A stretch of DNA of 64,000 nt, from NCBI RefSeq assembly GCF_014196765.1, contig NZ_JACIEE010000012.1, positions 1-64,000 of the forward strand. Reading direction: 5' to 3'. Below, one piece after another: positions 35,483 to 44,635 of this stretch (position 1 is the stretch's first letter; each line of letters begins with the position of its first letter). Origin of the DNA: Mycoplana azooxidifex. GTDB lineage: Bacteria > Pseudomonadota > Alphaproteobacteria > Rhizobiales > Rhizobiaceae. The translations under genes were made by a program, and so were the position numbers. Below the pieces are notes generated by a model. The model was given only the letters and a program-made list of their open reading frames with translations, made no database searches and was not told where the DNA came from.

Positions 35483-38224
35483 ATGTCTACGATGCGATTT
35501 CTTGATTTCGAACTGGATATTTCCCGTCGGTTCCTGACGCACCGGGGCGAACCTGTGAAAGTCGGCTCGCGCGCGCTCGATATTCTCGCCGTACTGGCAT
35601 CGCGGTCGGGGGAGGTCATCTCCGCGAACGAGATTCTGCAAGCCGTGTGGCCAGGCAGCGCTTCCGCTGAAAATTCCCTCCGTGTACATCTGGTGGCGTT
35701 GAGAAAGGCGCTTTCGATCGGCGATGCCGACAGCCTCGTTCAGAGCGTCGCTGGCCGCGGGTACATCCTGTCGGCCACGGTAAAAACAGATGTGTCGAAC
35801 CCCGAGACCGGGCAGCCCGTGCCCCGTGGCAAAGGCAACCTGCCAGGCAGAAATACGAGCGTGATCGGTAGGGAGAATTTCATCAGGCGGTGCCTCGATC
35901 TCAGGCAGTCGCGGGTGATGACGATCGTCGGGACCGGAGGCATCGGAAAGACCACCGTGGCTTTGGAACTCGCGCATCTCCTCAGTGACGAATACGAAGC
36001 CGTGTACTTCCTAGACCTCGCGGCGCTCAGTTCGCCGGCTAGTATCGGGCCAACCCTGGCGTCCTTGCTTGGTCTTTCGGTCTACGGCGACGATCCACTG
36101 CCCGGGATCACGGCGGCTTTATCGGATCGGAGGATCATGATCGTCTTCGATAACTGCGAGCATGTGATCACGGATACCGCCCAGATTGTCGAAAGCATTA
36201 CCAGAACGTGCCCTAACGTAACCGTACTTGCGACGAGCCGGGAGCCTCTTTCTATTCATGCCGAAACCATAAGGCGTCTCGGTTCGCTGGATGTCCCCGA
36301 GGAAGGCGAGGTTTCTGCAGATGCTTTACAGCGATCCGCCGTGGCTCTTTTCATGGACAGGATGGAGCATTCGTTCGAGATCGGCGCTCCGCTCGACAGC
36401 GAACAGACGGCGATCGTCGCGGCGATCGTCAGAAGACTGGAAGGCATCCCGCTCGCGATCGAGTTCGCTGCGACCCGCGTGGTTGACCTTGGCCTGAAAG
36501 AGCTTCTTGCCTCGTTGGACCGGCCGTTGACGGTTTTGAGACGTGGGCGGCGCACCGCGCCCCGCCGCCAACAGACCCTTCAGGCGACACTCGACTGGAG
36601 TTACGGCTTTCTCACCGACAACGAGAAGTTCGCGCTACAGGCACTATCCGTGTTCGCATACTCCTTCTCGCGGGAAGGCGCGTATGTGGTGTGCGGGCTG
36701 TCTCTCGGGAAAGAGGAGACCGAAGACGCGATCTGGGGGCTACAATCGAAATCCCTTCTGGCGAGGTCAGAGTCGGGAACAGCGTTGCGCCTGCTTGAGA
36801 CCACGAGGGAGTACGCGACGATCAAACTGGCCGCCTCCGGACAACAGGCGGAAGCGCGGCTGGCTCATGCCTCGCTTCTGCTCGTCCGGATGCGGCAAGC
36901 CGAGCTGCTATGGGACAAGCTCTCTACATCTCAGTGGATGAATGGATACGGGATACTTATTCACGACCTGCGTCTCGCTCTCGCCTTTTGCGAGGAGACA
37001 GGAAACTTCCACCTTCTCCATCAGCTTCTTGCCGCATCCGGGCTCCTCTGGACGCAACTGGGACTGATGAATGAACAGTTCCGGCATATCGAAAGAGCCG
37101 TTAAGGCGTTCGACGATGCGCCGACGACCGACACACTGGTGGAATCCCAGTTACGGTCGGCCTATGGCTCTATCGCTTACAACGTCCATAGCGTCGCCGG
37201 CGACATCGAGGCCCGACGACAGTTCGAACTGGCTGCCATGCTCGCGCGGTCCCTGGACGACGGCACCAAACTGCTTAGGGCAGGCAGCGGAATTTGCGCA
37301 CTTCTCACCACTCAGGGCAGCTATCACGAGGCCAATGACGTCGCGCTTGGATTGGTTCGAGATCTCGGACCGATTGCAGAGCCGGCAGTCGATCGGATTC
37401 TTGCCCACAACAACCACTATCTCGGACGCCATGACGACGCTTACGCCCACGCGCGTCGTGCGTTGGATGCGAACGGTCTCGCGGTCCGCGGGACACTCAC
37501 AAGCGGCGCGAGTTTCGGTCAGAAGACGCTGTCGTTGATGGTGATGGCGAAAACTGCCTATCTTAGGGGTCAGATCGACAAATCTCTGGAACATCTGGAT
37601 GAACTGACGTCGGACGTCCTCGCCGTGAAGCATCCGATATCGACCTGCCTCGGTCTCGCAGTCGGGGCCTGCCCGATATATTTCGGTCTGGGCAGGCAGG
37701 ATCAAGCCCACCGCTTTCTGGACATTCTAAGGGACATCTCGACAAGGAACTCATTGGTTCGCTGGCAGGAGTGGGTGGATGGGTTCGATTTCGCTCTAAG
37801 GGCAGCCCACCCCGATGACGAGGGTGTCATATCGAGCCTTCGTCGTGGTGGAAACGGACCGCGCCTCGAGAATATCGTGACAGTCGCCGGAAAGAAGGCG
37901 GGCATCGACCTGATCGAGCTAGCCCTTGCGGGAGAAGCGGGATGGTGCCAAGCGGAGCTTCTGAGGCTCAAAGGGGAAATACTGCTCGATCATGGAGAAA
38001 CAGGCGGCAGAGACCTGCTTCTCGAGGGCTATGAAATCGCCAAGCTTCAAAGCGCCCTGACTTGGCAATTGAAATGCGCGACCAGCCTCGCGAAGCACGC
38101 CACGTTCAAGACGCTCTCGGCAGATCGCGAGAGGATCGATCGCACTTTGGCACTCTTCCCGGCCCACTTGGCAGAAGCGGAAACACATCTGAGGCTGCCG
38201 AGCATGGTTGGACGACACGCATAG
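35483..38224 (+). CDS. wHTH-NB-ARC-TPR-like large transcriptional regulator
   Basis: 913 residues from ATG 35483; GAGGAGG lies about 15 bases upstream, so the start is uncertain by a few codons. Residues 5-98 form an OmpR/SARP-type winged helix (RALDILAVLASRSGEVIS, SVAGRGYILSATV). Residues about 140-420 are an NB-ARC/STAND ATPase (GTGGIGKTTVALELA, MIVFDNCEHVI, VLATSREPLS, GIPLAIEFAATRV). The rest (450-900) is helical and TPR-like. Ligand sensing in the C-terminal part probably switches the ATPase and thereby DNA binding. Targets may be the divergent MBL gene or the exported hydrolase downstream. Confidence 0.88.
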   Translation: MSTMRFLDFELDISRRFLTHRGEPVKVGSRALDILAVLASRSGEVISANEILQAVWPGSASAENSLRVHLVALRKALSIGDADSLVQSVAGRGYILSATVKTDVSNPETGQPVPRGKGNLPGRNTSVIGRENFIRRCLDLRQSRVMTIVGTGGIGKTTVALELAHLLSDEYEAVYFLDLAALSSPASIGPTLASLLGLSVYGDDPLPGITAALSDRRIMIVFDNCEHVITDTAQIVESITRTCPNVTVLATSREPLSIHAETIRRLGSLDVPEEGEVSADALQRSAVALFMDRMEHSFEIGAPLDSEQTAIVAAIVRRLEGIPLAIEFAATRVVDLGLKELLASLDRPLTVLRRGRRTAPRRQQTLQATLDWSYGFLTDNEKFALQALSVFAYSFSREGAYVVCGLSLGKEETEDAIWGLQSKSLLARSESGTALRLLETTREYATIKLAASGQQAEARLAHASLLLVRMRQAELLWDKLSTSQWMNGYGILIHDLRLALAFCEETGNFHLLHQLLAASGLLWTQLGLMNEQFRHIERAVKAFDDAPTTDTLVESQLRSAYGSIAYNVHSVAGDIEARRQFELAAMLARSLDDGTKLLRAGSGICALLTTQGSYHEANDVALGLVRDLGPIAEPAVDRILAHNNHYLGRHDDAYAHARRALDANGLAVRGTLTSGASFGQKTLSLMVMAKTAYLRGQIDKSLEHLDELTSDVLAVKHPISTCLGLAVGACPIYFGLGRQDQAHRFLDILRDISTRNSLVRWQEWVDGFDFALRAAHPDDEGVISSLRRGGNGPRLENIVTVAGKKAGIDLIELALAGEAGWCQAELLRLKGEILLDHGETGGRDLLLEGYEIAKLQSALTWQLKCATSLAKHATFKTLSADRERIDRTLALFPAHLAEAETHLRLPSMVGRHA

Positions 38225-38415
38225 GAGGACGATGAGGTCCAAGGATAGATCGGCAGAAAGGGATGAAGCCGCTTATCCATGTCCCCTGGACAGGTATGCG
38301 ACGCCTCGGTCGATGCCAGTGCCGATGATCGCACCGTTCTGACCGATCGTACAATATTTAGGCTGCGTCCTTGGGCTTCCTGTCAGGGTCGAAACAATTC
38401 AGACGAGGAAATCCC

Positions 38416-39192
38416 ATGTTCAAGAAATTGCTTTCATTCGCATTGCTGGCCACTTCGTTGATGGGGGCAGCCGCGTACGCTGCCGACACGAAGCCGACCA
38501 TCGTCCTAGTCCACGGCGCTTTCGCCGATGCCTCCAGCTGGACTGGCGTAATCGGGAAGCTCGAGGCCGACGGATATCGGGTTGTGGCCGTTGCCAACCC
38601 GCTGCGTAGCGTCAAGGGCGACAGCGCATATCTCAAGCGGATCATCTCGAACCTCGACACACCCGTCGTACTGGTCGGCCATTCCTACGGCGGCGCGGTG
38701 ATTTCCGAAGCCGCGACAAAGGGCGAGAAGATCAAGTCACTCGTTTACGTCTCTGCGTTCGCTCCCGAAATCGGGGAGTCCGCCCTCGAACTCAGTGGCA
38801 AATTTCCGGGAAGCACCCTCTCCCCGACGCTCGCCAAGCCTGTCGAGCTGGAGAACGGCGCAAAGGACCTCTACATCCGGCAGGACAGGTTCCACAAGCA
38901 GTTCGCCGCGGACGTTTCCGCGAAGGCCGCGGCCGCCATGGCTGCCTCGCAGCGCCCCGTAACCGATGTCGCCCTCGGCGAAGCCGCTACCAACGCCGGG
39001 TGGAAGGAAATCCCCTCGTGGTCGATTTTCGGCTCGGCCGACAAGAACATCCCGCCGGAAGCGATGAAGTGGATGGCCAAGCGGGCGAACGCGAAGGAGA
39101 CCGTCGAGGTCGAGGGCGCGTCGCACGTCGTCATGGTGTCCCATCCCGACCGTGTCGCCAAGGTGATCGAGGACGCCGCCAGGGGCCGTTGA
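38416..39192 (+). CDS. exported alpha/beta hydrolase (salicylate-esterase-like)
   Basis: 258 residues from ATG 38416 with GAGGAAAT upstream. Signal peptide 1-23 (ends AAYAAD). Short alpha/beta hydrolase of the plant methylesterase/EstC-like class: oxyanion region VLVHGAFADASSW, nucleophile elbow VGHSYGGAVISEAA, acid FGSADKNIP, catalytic His in GASHVVMVSHP. Probably cleaves small esters in the periplasm. A GC-rich hairpin at 39201-39233 follows the stop. It lies behind the large regulator with a 190-base gap. Confidence 0.88.
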   Translation: MFKKLLSFALLATSLMGAAAYAADTKPTIVLVHGAFADASSWTGVIGKLEADGYRVVAVANPLRSVKGDSAYLKRIISNLDTPVVLVGHSYGGAVISEAATKGEKIKSLVYVSAFAPEIGESALELSGKFPGSTLSPTLAKPVELENGAKDLYIRQDRFHKQFAADVSAKAAAAMAASQRPVTDVALGEAATNAGWKEIPSWSIFGSADKNIPPEAMKWMAKRANAKETVEVEGASHVVMVSHPDRVAKVIEDAARGR

Positions 39193-39200
39193 GGCTGACT

Positions 39201-39233
39201 GCCGGGCCTTTGCCGCTTGAGGCGGGGCCCGGC
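39201..39233 (+). terminator. GC-rich hairpin after hydrolase gene
   Basis: Arms GCCGGGCC (39201-39208) and GGCCCGGC (39226-39233) with an inner GCCGC/GGCGG pairing. It starts 9 bases after the stop. No T-tract, so the terminator call is moderate. Confidence 0.5.
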
Positions 39234-39295
39234 TAAACGATCGGGGTGATCAAGGGCCGACAGTAGCGACGTCGCGGCCTCCAATAGGCAGTGAA

Positions 39296-39990
39296 CTATT
39301 CGCCGAATGGAGAACGCCGAGAGAGTTTGTGTTTCGCCATCAAGCCGCGACTTTGTTGCGGCCACTTCTTTGCCCTGTACATGGCCTCGTCGGCGCGGCG
39401 TAATGTCTCCGCGAGAGGCTCTGCTTCTGACGCGGTCGCAACCCGATGCTCGCGGTTACCCTGATGGAACGACCCTCGAACACCACGGGTGCGTCGCATA
39501 CTAAATTCCGCATTTTCTCGGCCCGGTCCCCGACGTCGAGCGAGCCGGACGACGTCAGCACGATCGCGAATTCCTCGCCACCGATCCGACCGATGAACTC
39601 GCCTTCGCTGATTGCGGTCAGTATCCGGTGATGGAACGCCCTGAGAACAGCATCTCCGGCAGCATGACCAAAGGTGTCGTTGACGTCTTTGAAATCGTCG
39701 AGGTCAACGACGAGAACGGCCTCGGGCGATCTTTCCTCGCAACGCTTGAAGGAACCGCTTCGGTTCAGCGCGCCGTCAGCGGGTTCGAACGTCTTGAGTT
39801 CTTCCTGCATGACGTCTCCGTCGCGCGAACGGCAGGCCATAGCGGCCGCGGCGCGTAGGTTCGGGATTGAGGATTGGTGAGCTTCATATGGCGGTGCTCC
39901 CGCGTCCCGGCAAAGGTATAGCTCGGATGCGTGCCGGACGTGGGAGAAAACAACACCGCCGGCGGCGATGGCGGGCCACGGCGTTTTCAA
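39296..39990 (-). pseudogene. GGDEF diguanylate cyclase, frameshifted
   Basis: The frame from 39990 contains a GGDEF domain: VVDLDDFKDVNDTFGHAAGD (substrate/metal loop) and the active site IGGEEFAIVL. After IRVTASIGL the frame is lost; the true continuation VATASEAEPLAETLRRADEA then MYRAKKWPQQSRG runs in another frame to the stop at 39296. The single-base shift is near 39445. The functional start is probably ATG 39810. Without the last helices the enzyme is likely inactive or impaired. Confidence 0.8.
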
Positions 39991-39997
39991 ACGCGCC

Positions 39998-40025
39998 TTG
40001 CTGCGACCACAATCCGTGCCTATAT
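39998..40025 (+). promoter_or_regulatory. possible sigma-70 promoter of small RNA
   Basis: TTGCTG (39998-40003) and CTATAT (40020-40025) separated by 16 bases, close to the rhizobial housekeeping promoter pattern (CTTGAC - 17 - CTATAT). There is no protein start downstream before the terminator at 40142. Confidence 0.45.
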
Positions 40026-40031
40026 ATGTCC

Positions 40032-40173
40032 CATCGGCATTGCTGATGAGCGCTGAGACAAATTCGGCGCTCGCAACTGCCGCGTCGCTTCAAACTTTTG
40101 ACCACGGATGTACTGGCACGGGTGATTGGGCGATGATGAGGAAGGTCGGTGCGGTTTCGCCCCGGCCTTTTTT
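40032..40173 (+). ncRNA. candidate trans-acting small RNA
   Basis: A stretch of about 140 bases with no good reading frame, placed between a promoter-like site (39998-40025) and an excellent intrinsic terminator (40142-40173). An internal hairpin GAGCGC/GCGCTC occurs at 40048-40072. The layout is that of rhizobial intergenic sRNAs. I cannot assign it to a named family. The transcript start is estimated from the -10 position. Confidence 0.45.
40142..40173 (+). terminator. intrinsic terminator with T6
   Basis: Stem AAGGTCGG/CCGGCCTT (one G-U pair) extended by GCG/CGC around a GTTT loop, with six T residues at 40168-40173. The best intrinsic terminator in the window; no protein gene ends before it on this strand, which supports an RNA gene upstream. 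Confidence 0.75.
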
Positions 40174-40376
40174 GTTTCTCGTCTGGTGTTCGCCGATGGC
40201 GACGAAACTCTACGTGCGTCGGACGGGCACGCTCGCCAAGAAAAGACTGTTACAGAAGCAAAACGTCTATGTGATGCCTCAAATTAGCGCGGAGGCGCGG
40301 GCTCTAAGCGGAGGCACGTGCCGCAAGAACAAGCCGCGTTTTGTAGCGCGGCCTGTATGAATGGCACCGGAATGCG

Positions 40377-40580
40377 TCAGAGCGCCGTGACGTTCTCGGC
40401 CTTGCTCTTGCCGGTCTTTCGATCCTGGCCGATTTCGAATTCTACTTTCTGGCCCTCGCGCAGCGTGCCGCCGCGTTGAAGTGCCGAGACGTGTACGAAA
40501 ACGTCCTGGCCGCCATTTTCTGGGGTAATGAAACCAAACCCCTTGTCGTCATTGAAAAATTTCACGGTTCCTGTCGGCAT
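40377..40580 (-). CDS. cold-shock protein (CspA family)
   Basis: 67 residues, the normal length. Single OB-fold cold-shock domain with RNP1 KGFGFITP and RNP2 DVFVHVSAL. Binds single-stranded RNA/DNA and melts secondary structure. AGGAT precedes the ATG. Rhizobia carry several copies; this one sits between a sRNA-like locus and an ADH remnant with no operon partners. Confidence 0.95.
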   Translation of the reverse strand: MPTGTVKFFNDDKGFGFITPENGGQDVFVHVSALQRGGTLREGQKVEFEIGQDRKTGKSKAENVTAL

Positions 40581-40688
40581 GTTCGTATCCTGGCTCGGTT
40601 GTTACATTGCGTCGAACCGTGCGCTTTTGGCCGGGGCACAGCAACCCTTCGAAGCGCTGTGTCGCGTTCCGATGTTCAGGTATCCGTA

Positions 40689-40907
40689 CACCAAGAATTC
40701 ATGTTCACGCGTTCGATGTACGGCACGGCCGACATGCAAGAACAGGGCGAGCTTCTGACGAAGGTCGCCGAACTGATCGACAGCGGGGCGATCAAGACCA
40801 CTGTCACGGAAGTCCTGCGGCCCATCAACGCGGAGAACCTCAAGAAGGCCCACGCGACGCTGGAGAGCGGGAAGGCCAAAGGCAAGATAGTGCTCGAGGG
40901 CTTTTGA
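40689..40907 (+). pseudogene. alcohol dehydrogenase-like C-terminal remnant
   Basis: HQEFMFTRSMYGTADMQEQG then LLTKVAELIDSGAIKTTVTE, INAENLKKAHATLESGKAKG and KIVLEGF. This is the C-terminal 73 residues of a zinc-type quinone/alcohol dehydrogenase (medium-chain reductase). The first ~260 residues are missing; sequence upstream of 40689 shows no similarity. The remnant ends in a normal stop and is followed by a hairpin at 40934. Confidence 0.75.
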
Positions 40908-40933
40908 AGCCGGAAGGTATTTCGATGGAGAAG

Positions 40934-40961
40934 CCGCCGGGACCGAGCCAGGTCCCGGCGG
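40934..40961. terminator. hairpin between convergent genes
   Basis: Perfect 11-bp stem CCGCCGGGACC/GGTCCCGGCGG with a 6-base loop, between the ADH remnant and the convergent alpha/beta hydrolase. Possibly bidirectional; no clear T-tract. Confidence 0.5.
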
Positions 40962-41035
40962 TCGGTGATGTCGCGCAGTAAAAGCCTATGCCGCAATTCG
41001 CGCGACGAGCACATCGTGATGCTCGCGCGGGTTCG

Positions 41036-41890
41036 TCAGAGGATGTTCTTCACGAAGGAGGTGACGGTCTCCGCGCAGAATATCGGCTCCTGGTGATGTG
41101 GGCCGTGTCCTGCCTGCGGGATCGTCACCAGATGCAGCGACTTCCACTTCGTGGTCAGCGGTAGCCAGTTCCCGATCGGGCATGCGATGTCGTGATCGCC
41201 GCTGATGACGAGAACCGGGTTCTTGCCCGCGGCCAGCGCCGCCATCTCCGTACCCTCCGGATCGGGATAGATCGTCGAGCGGTCCTTTGCCTCGCTGAGA
41301 AGCTTCATAAAGACGGTCTCGGGAATCTGCGGGGAGCGGTCGGCATCACGGCTTTCGATGCGCTCAAGCGAACGCTTTGCCGCTTCCCGGCTGCTTTCCG
41401 ACTTTGGCTCGAAGAACAGGATCGTCTGGTCTTCCAAACCATTGTTTGGGTGCATTGCCGTTTCCATGAACAACCGCTCACCGCTCACTTCGGGTTTTCC
41501 GGGAGGAGCCGTGCCGATCAGCACGGTGTGGGAGACCAATTCCGGATGGGTGGCCGTGAACTTTTGGGCAACGACCCCGCCGAGCGACCACCCGCCGATC
41601 ACGACCTTCTCGAAGCCGAGGAAGTCGATGAGATCTCTGGCGTCCTTGACCAGAGAAGCCCGGTCGTAGATCGGATGTCCGGTGGATGCTCCCAGTCCCG
41701 TATAATCGAATATGACGACTTCGAAACTCTTTGCCAGCTCGTCGAGGAACAGCGGATCCCAGGAATCCATTGTTCCGCGGAACCTGATGTTCAATACGAG
41801 GGGCGTGCCCTTTCCGAACCTTCTGTAGGCGATCTTACGATCTTCGAGGTCGGCAAACTTAGTCGATGTCGTCGAGGCGGCCTCAGTCAT
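41036..41890 (-). CDS. cytoplasmic alpha/beta hydrolase
   Basis: 284 residues, ATG with AAGGAG nine bases upstream. Alpha/beta-hydrolase core: VVIFDYTGLGAST, nucleophile elbow GGWSLGGVVAQKF (Ser in GWSLGG), acid LVISGDHDIACPI, His in PQAGHGPHHQEP. No signal peptide. Similar to rhizobial hydrolases induced by stress or by TetR-type regulators. Substrate unknown. Flanked by unrelated remnants. Confidence 0.88.
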   Translation of the reverse strand: MTEAASTTSTKFADLEDRKIAYRRFGKGTPLVLNIRFRGTMDSWDPLFLDELAKSFEVVIFDYTGLGASTGHPIYDRASLVKDARDLIDFLGFEKVVIGGWSLGGVVAQKFTATHPELVSHTVLIGTAPPGKPEVSGERLFMETAMHPNNGLEDQTILFFEPKSESSREAAKRSLERIESRDADRSPQIPETVFMKLLSEAKDRSTIYPDPEGTEMAALAAGKNPVLVISGDHDIACPIGNWLPLTTKWKSLHLVTIPQAGHGPHHQEPIFCAETVTSFVKNIL

Positions 41891-42053
41891 AGCAGTTCTC
41901 CTTTGTTTGGTAGAGGAAACCGTTTCCGGGCTGCCGCTTATTGTACGATGTAGTCGCGGGGATCTGATCTGTCCCCGCGAGTATCCTCTCTCAATCGATG
42001 CTAAGTGCGCAGAATCCGCTTTAATGAGCCCCGAAGAGCCACAATGAAGACCA

Positions 42054-42944
42054 CTATTTGACGGGATCGCTCTTGAACGCAGAAAGGTTTTCTTTCAGCC
42101 AGGCGTATGCTGACCGAGGTGGTTGACCGGTGAGTTCGAAGACTGTGGATGTCGTTTCCGACTGTACGGACAGTTCGAACAGCTGGTCGAGACCAAGTTG
42201 AAGGTCCGCCATCATCTCGCTCAGCCCCGAATTCAAAAGCACCTCTCGGTGTTCTCCGGGGGTGCGGTGATTGTATGAAATCTGCTCGCCGAGCAGTCGC
42301 GATAGTTCGGCAGCGACATCAGGCATGCTTACTGCTGCTGGTCCTGTGAGATGATAGGCGCGCTGCGCTTGGAGGTTCGCCCTATCGAGAAGTACCGCAC
42401 GCGCGACGTCTGCGACGTCGCGCGTGTCGATGAGGTTGACGCGTCCTTCGCCTGCGGCCCCGCCCCATGCGCCTTGGGCGACAAATGCAGCCCTGCTCCT
42501 CAATATATCGACGAAAGTGGATGGACGAAGGAGCGTGTACCCAACATCGCGTGTAGCAAGATGCGCCTCGATCTGTGCATGCCAGTCGAACGGGTGAAGC
42601 CTTACAGGCGGCCCCATAACTGAGACTTTCACGATGTGCGCGACTCCGGCATCGACCGCCGCATCGATCAGAGCGATTTCGTTCTCTACCTGCCGTCCGT
42701 AGGTGCCGTGCACAACGAAAAGCTTATCGGCTCCTTCTACAGCCTTCGACAGCGTCGACGGCTTTTCGAAGTCGACTACCGTCGGTGTAATCCCGCGCGG
42801 CAAGCGATCCGTGGACGGATCACGCGAAAGCGCCACGAGTTCGACATCATCGGTTACGAGATTCGAGAGTAGTGCAGAACCAATTCGGCCTGTCGCGCCC
42901 GCAACCGAGATGCGCAAAGCGCCTTTAGAGAGTATGTCGGACAT
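42054..42944 (-). CDS. NmrA/NAD(P)-binding family protein (atypical SDR)
   Basis: 296 residues from ATG 42944; the longer frame to 43058 has no ribosome site. Rossmann fold with ISVAGATGRIGSALLSNL, then VVDFEKPSTLSKAVEGADKL and VKVSVMGPPVRLHPFDWHAQ, of the NmrA/QOR2 class that bind NAD(P) and act as reductases or redox sensors. The catalytic Tyr-Lys pair of classical SDRs is not evident. No operon partner is adjacent; the next minus-strand gene is 310 bases upstream. Confidence 0.85.
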   Translation of the reverse strand: MSDILSKGALRISVAGATGRIGSALLSNLVTDDVELVALSRDPSTDRLPRGITPTVVDFEKPSTLSKAVEGADKLFVVHGTYGRQVENEIALIDAAVDAGVAHIVKVSVMGPPVRLHPFDWHAQIEAHLATRDVGYTLLRPSTFVDILRSRAAFVAQGAWGGAAGEGRVNLIDTRDVADVARAVLLDRANLQAQRAYHLTGPAAVSMPDVAAELSRLLGEQISYNHRTPGEHREVLLNSGLSEMMADLQLGLDQLFELSVQSETTSTVFELTGQPPRSAYAWLKENLSAFKSDPVK

Positions 42945-43254
42945 AATGTACCTTTTTGATGATCTGTGGCGACGGTAAGTGCCCGTCGCTGGGTGCGAAA
43001 AATTTAGACGGTTTGCATAAGTCGAATGAGCGCATGCTTGACAGCCGAGCCGTGACATAAACCGACGCTGTTCCGGGATACGCCTTAGACGGCGTCGCGT
43101 TACGACTGATGCTGGGACGACTTTCCATCGGGTCGCCCACTACAAGGGTGCCCGACCTTCCGCCCGAGGTTGATCCATGGGTTACATGGCATTTTTGCCT
43201 GGTTCGAATTCGGTTTTCATAACCCCGAATCTTCAAGGCGAACTGAATTACGAC
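42945..43254. other. gap upstream of the NmrA-like gene
   Basis: 310 bases between two minus-strand genes. Presumably holds the promoter of the NmrA-like gene. I see no gene or clear repeat. Confidence 0.4.
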
Positions 43255-43440
43255 CTAGTCGATGCGCCCGGACGCGGGCGGGTCACTCGCAGGGAACGAC
43301 TCGATCAGGGCCTCTTCGAGTAGTTCGTCGGAAGTCGATCGAGGTAAAGACTGCATTTCAAGGCCCAAATCTTCGAACTCAGGCAGCGTTTCCGCCCCGT
43401 CACGCAGAGTTTCGAAAGCATCATCTGTCGTTTTGGTCAT
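43255..43440 (-). CDS. small acidic conserved hypothetical protein
   Basis: 61 residues from ATG 43440 (GGAGAA upstream); a longer frame to 43503 has no support. Acidic, no signal or membrane helix, ending DELLEEALIESFPASDPPA with SGRID. That tail is widespread in small proteobacterial proteins of unknown function. Divergent from the nitrile-hydratase-like operon with a 200-base spacer. Confidence 0.65.
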   Translation of the reverse strand: MTKTTDDAFETLRDGAETLPEFEDLGLEMQSLPRSTSDELLEEALIESFPASDPPASGRID

Positions 43441-43644
43441 CGCAAGTTCTCCTTTCGAGGAAGATCTGGCCATGTGGCGCTTCTCCCGTATTGGAAGATT
43501 CAACCTCCACGGACTGTGGCGGTGGCTCGAGAGCGCGGCGCGTGAGTGACATTAATGGCAGGAGGGATCCTTCAATACCCTTTCAGGCACCGAATTTTAC
43601 AATAACCGCACCTGCCGCGGGCCTACACCTCCTCAAGAGATTTG

Positions 43645-44001
43645 ATGGAGGGTTCGTTGTTAGCAAAAATCGAGAAAATAAGCGGGGTTGTTCCGGCCGA
43701 AGGCGAAGTTCCGCTCTTCAACGAGGGTGAAGCGGTTGCGATCGCAATGCGTTCGCCGATCGGGCACTACAGGATGCCGACGTATCTTCGCGGTAAGCGC
43801 GGGAAGGTCGAAGCAATCATACCTGGAATGGCCGTGGACAATGAGGAAGAGGGGTATGGCCGCAACGCGGGGTCCAAGGGCCATTACTATAGAGTGGCAA
43901 TCCCGATGACCGAGGTTTGGCCGGACTACATCGGTTCGGCGAATGACGGCCTTCGAATCGAAGTCTTCGAAAACTGGCTGGAGAAACCGTCCGATGTCTG
44001 A
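43645..44001 (+). CDS. nitrile hydratase beta, C-terminal half as a separate subunit
   Basis: 118 residues (ATG 43645; a TTG at 43657 with GGAGGG six bases before it is an alternative start). SH3-like barrel of the NHase beta chain: GHYRMPTYLRGKRGKVEAI, then YYRVAIPMTEVWPDY and LRIEVFENWLEKP at the end. In thiocyanate hydrolase the same half is an independent subunit. It should pack against the alpha-type subunit and shape the active site. Stop overlaps the next start by 8 bases. Confidence 0.85.
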   Translation: MEGSLLAKIEKISGVVPAEGEVPLFNEGEAVAIAMRSPIGHYRMPTYLRGKRGKVEAIIPGMAVDNEEEGYGRNAGSKGHYYRVAIPMTEVWPDYIGSANDGLRIEVFENWLEKPSDV

Positions 44002-44635
44002 CCACGACCACGACCACGACCACGACCATGCGCCTCTCACCGTAGATGAAAAGCCAGGCTATTTTGATGTCATGGAGACGGCGGTTAGAGAGCTTCTGAT
44101 AGAACGGAAGCTTTTCGGAGCCGATGAAATCCGTCGCCAAATCGAAGTACTCGACTCGCGCACCCCAGCTCTTGGCGCAAAGGTTGTAGCAAGGGCCTGG
44201 ACGGACCCCGACTTCAAGTCCCGCCTTCTCGAGAATGGGCGTACCGGGTGCGAGGAACTGGGCATTACTTTCTACGACGACACCCAGTTGATCGTTTTGG
44301 AGAACACGCCCGACGTACATAATCTCATCGTGTGCACGTTGTGCTCGTGTTACCCACGCCCGGTACTTGGTCTCCCACCCGACTGGTACAAGCTTAAACC
44401 CTATCGTGCCCGCGCGGTTTACGAACCGCGAGCTGTCCTGGAGGAATTCGGGACCTCGATACCCCACGAGGTCGAGATACGAGTCAGCGACTCTACGGCA
44501 ATCATTCGTTACCTCGTTCTGCCGATGCGGCCGGAAGGAACCGAGCATCTCAATGAAGCGCAACTGGCCGACCTGGTCACTCGTGATGCCATGATTGGGG
44601 TCATCCAGGTGGAATACAAAAAGGAGGCAGCGTGA
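43994..44635 (+). CDS. nitrile hydratase alpha / thiocyanate hydrolase gamma-type subunit (Co type)
   Basis: 213 residues. The N-terminus is an HD repeat (MSDHDHDHDHDH), then the NHase alpha fold. The metal site VCTLCSCYPRP has the Thr of cobalt enzymes (iron enzymes have Ser), with the two Cys destined for sulfinic/sulfenic oxidation. IRYLVLPMRPEGTEHLNEAQ and VTRDAMIGVIQVE complete the C-terminus. It hydrates nitriles to amides or hydrolyses thiocyanate; the three-gene layout favours the second fold arrangement, but the substrate is open. Overlaps its neighbours on both sides. Confidence 0.9.
   Translation: MSDHDHDHDHDHAPLTVDEKPGYFDVMETAVRELLIERKLFGADEIRRQIEVLDSRTPALGAKVVARAWTDPDFKSRLLENGRTGCEELGITFYDDTQLIVLENTPDVHNLIVCTLCSCYPRPVLGLPPDWYKLKPYRARAVYEPRAVLEEFGTSIPHEVEIRVSDSTAIIRYLVLPMRPEGTEHLNEAQLADLVTRDAMIGVIQVEYKKEAA
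44000..44030 (+). repeat. hexanucleotide repeat coding for (His-Asp)n
   Basis: About five copies of GACCAC in frame at the 5' end of the alpha-type gene. Prone to slippage, which would change the length of the metal-binding leader without shifting the frame. Confidence 0.7.
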
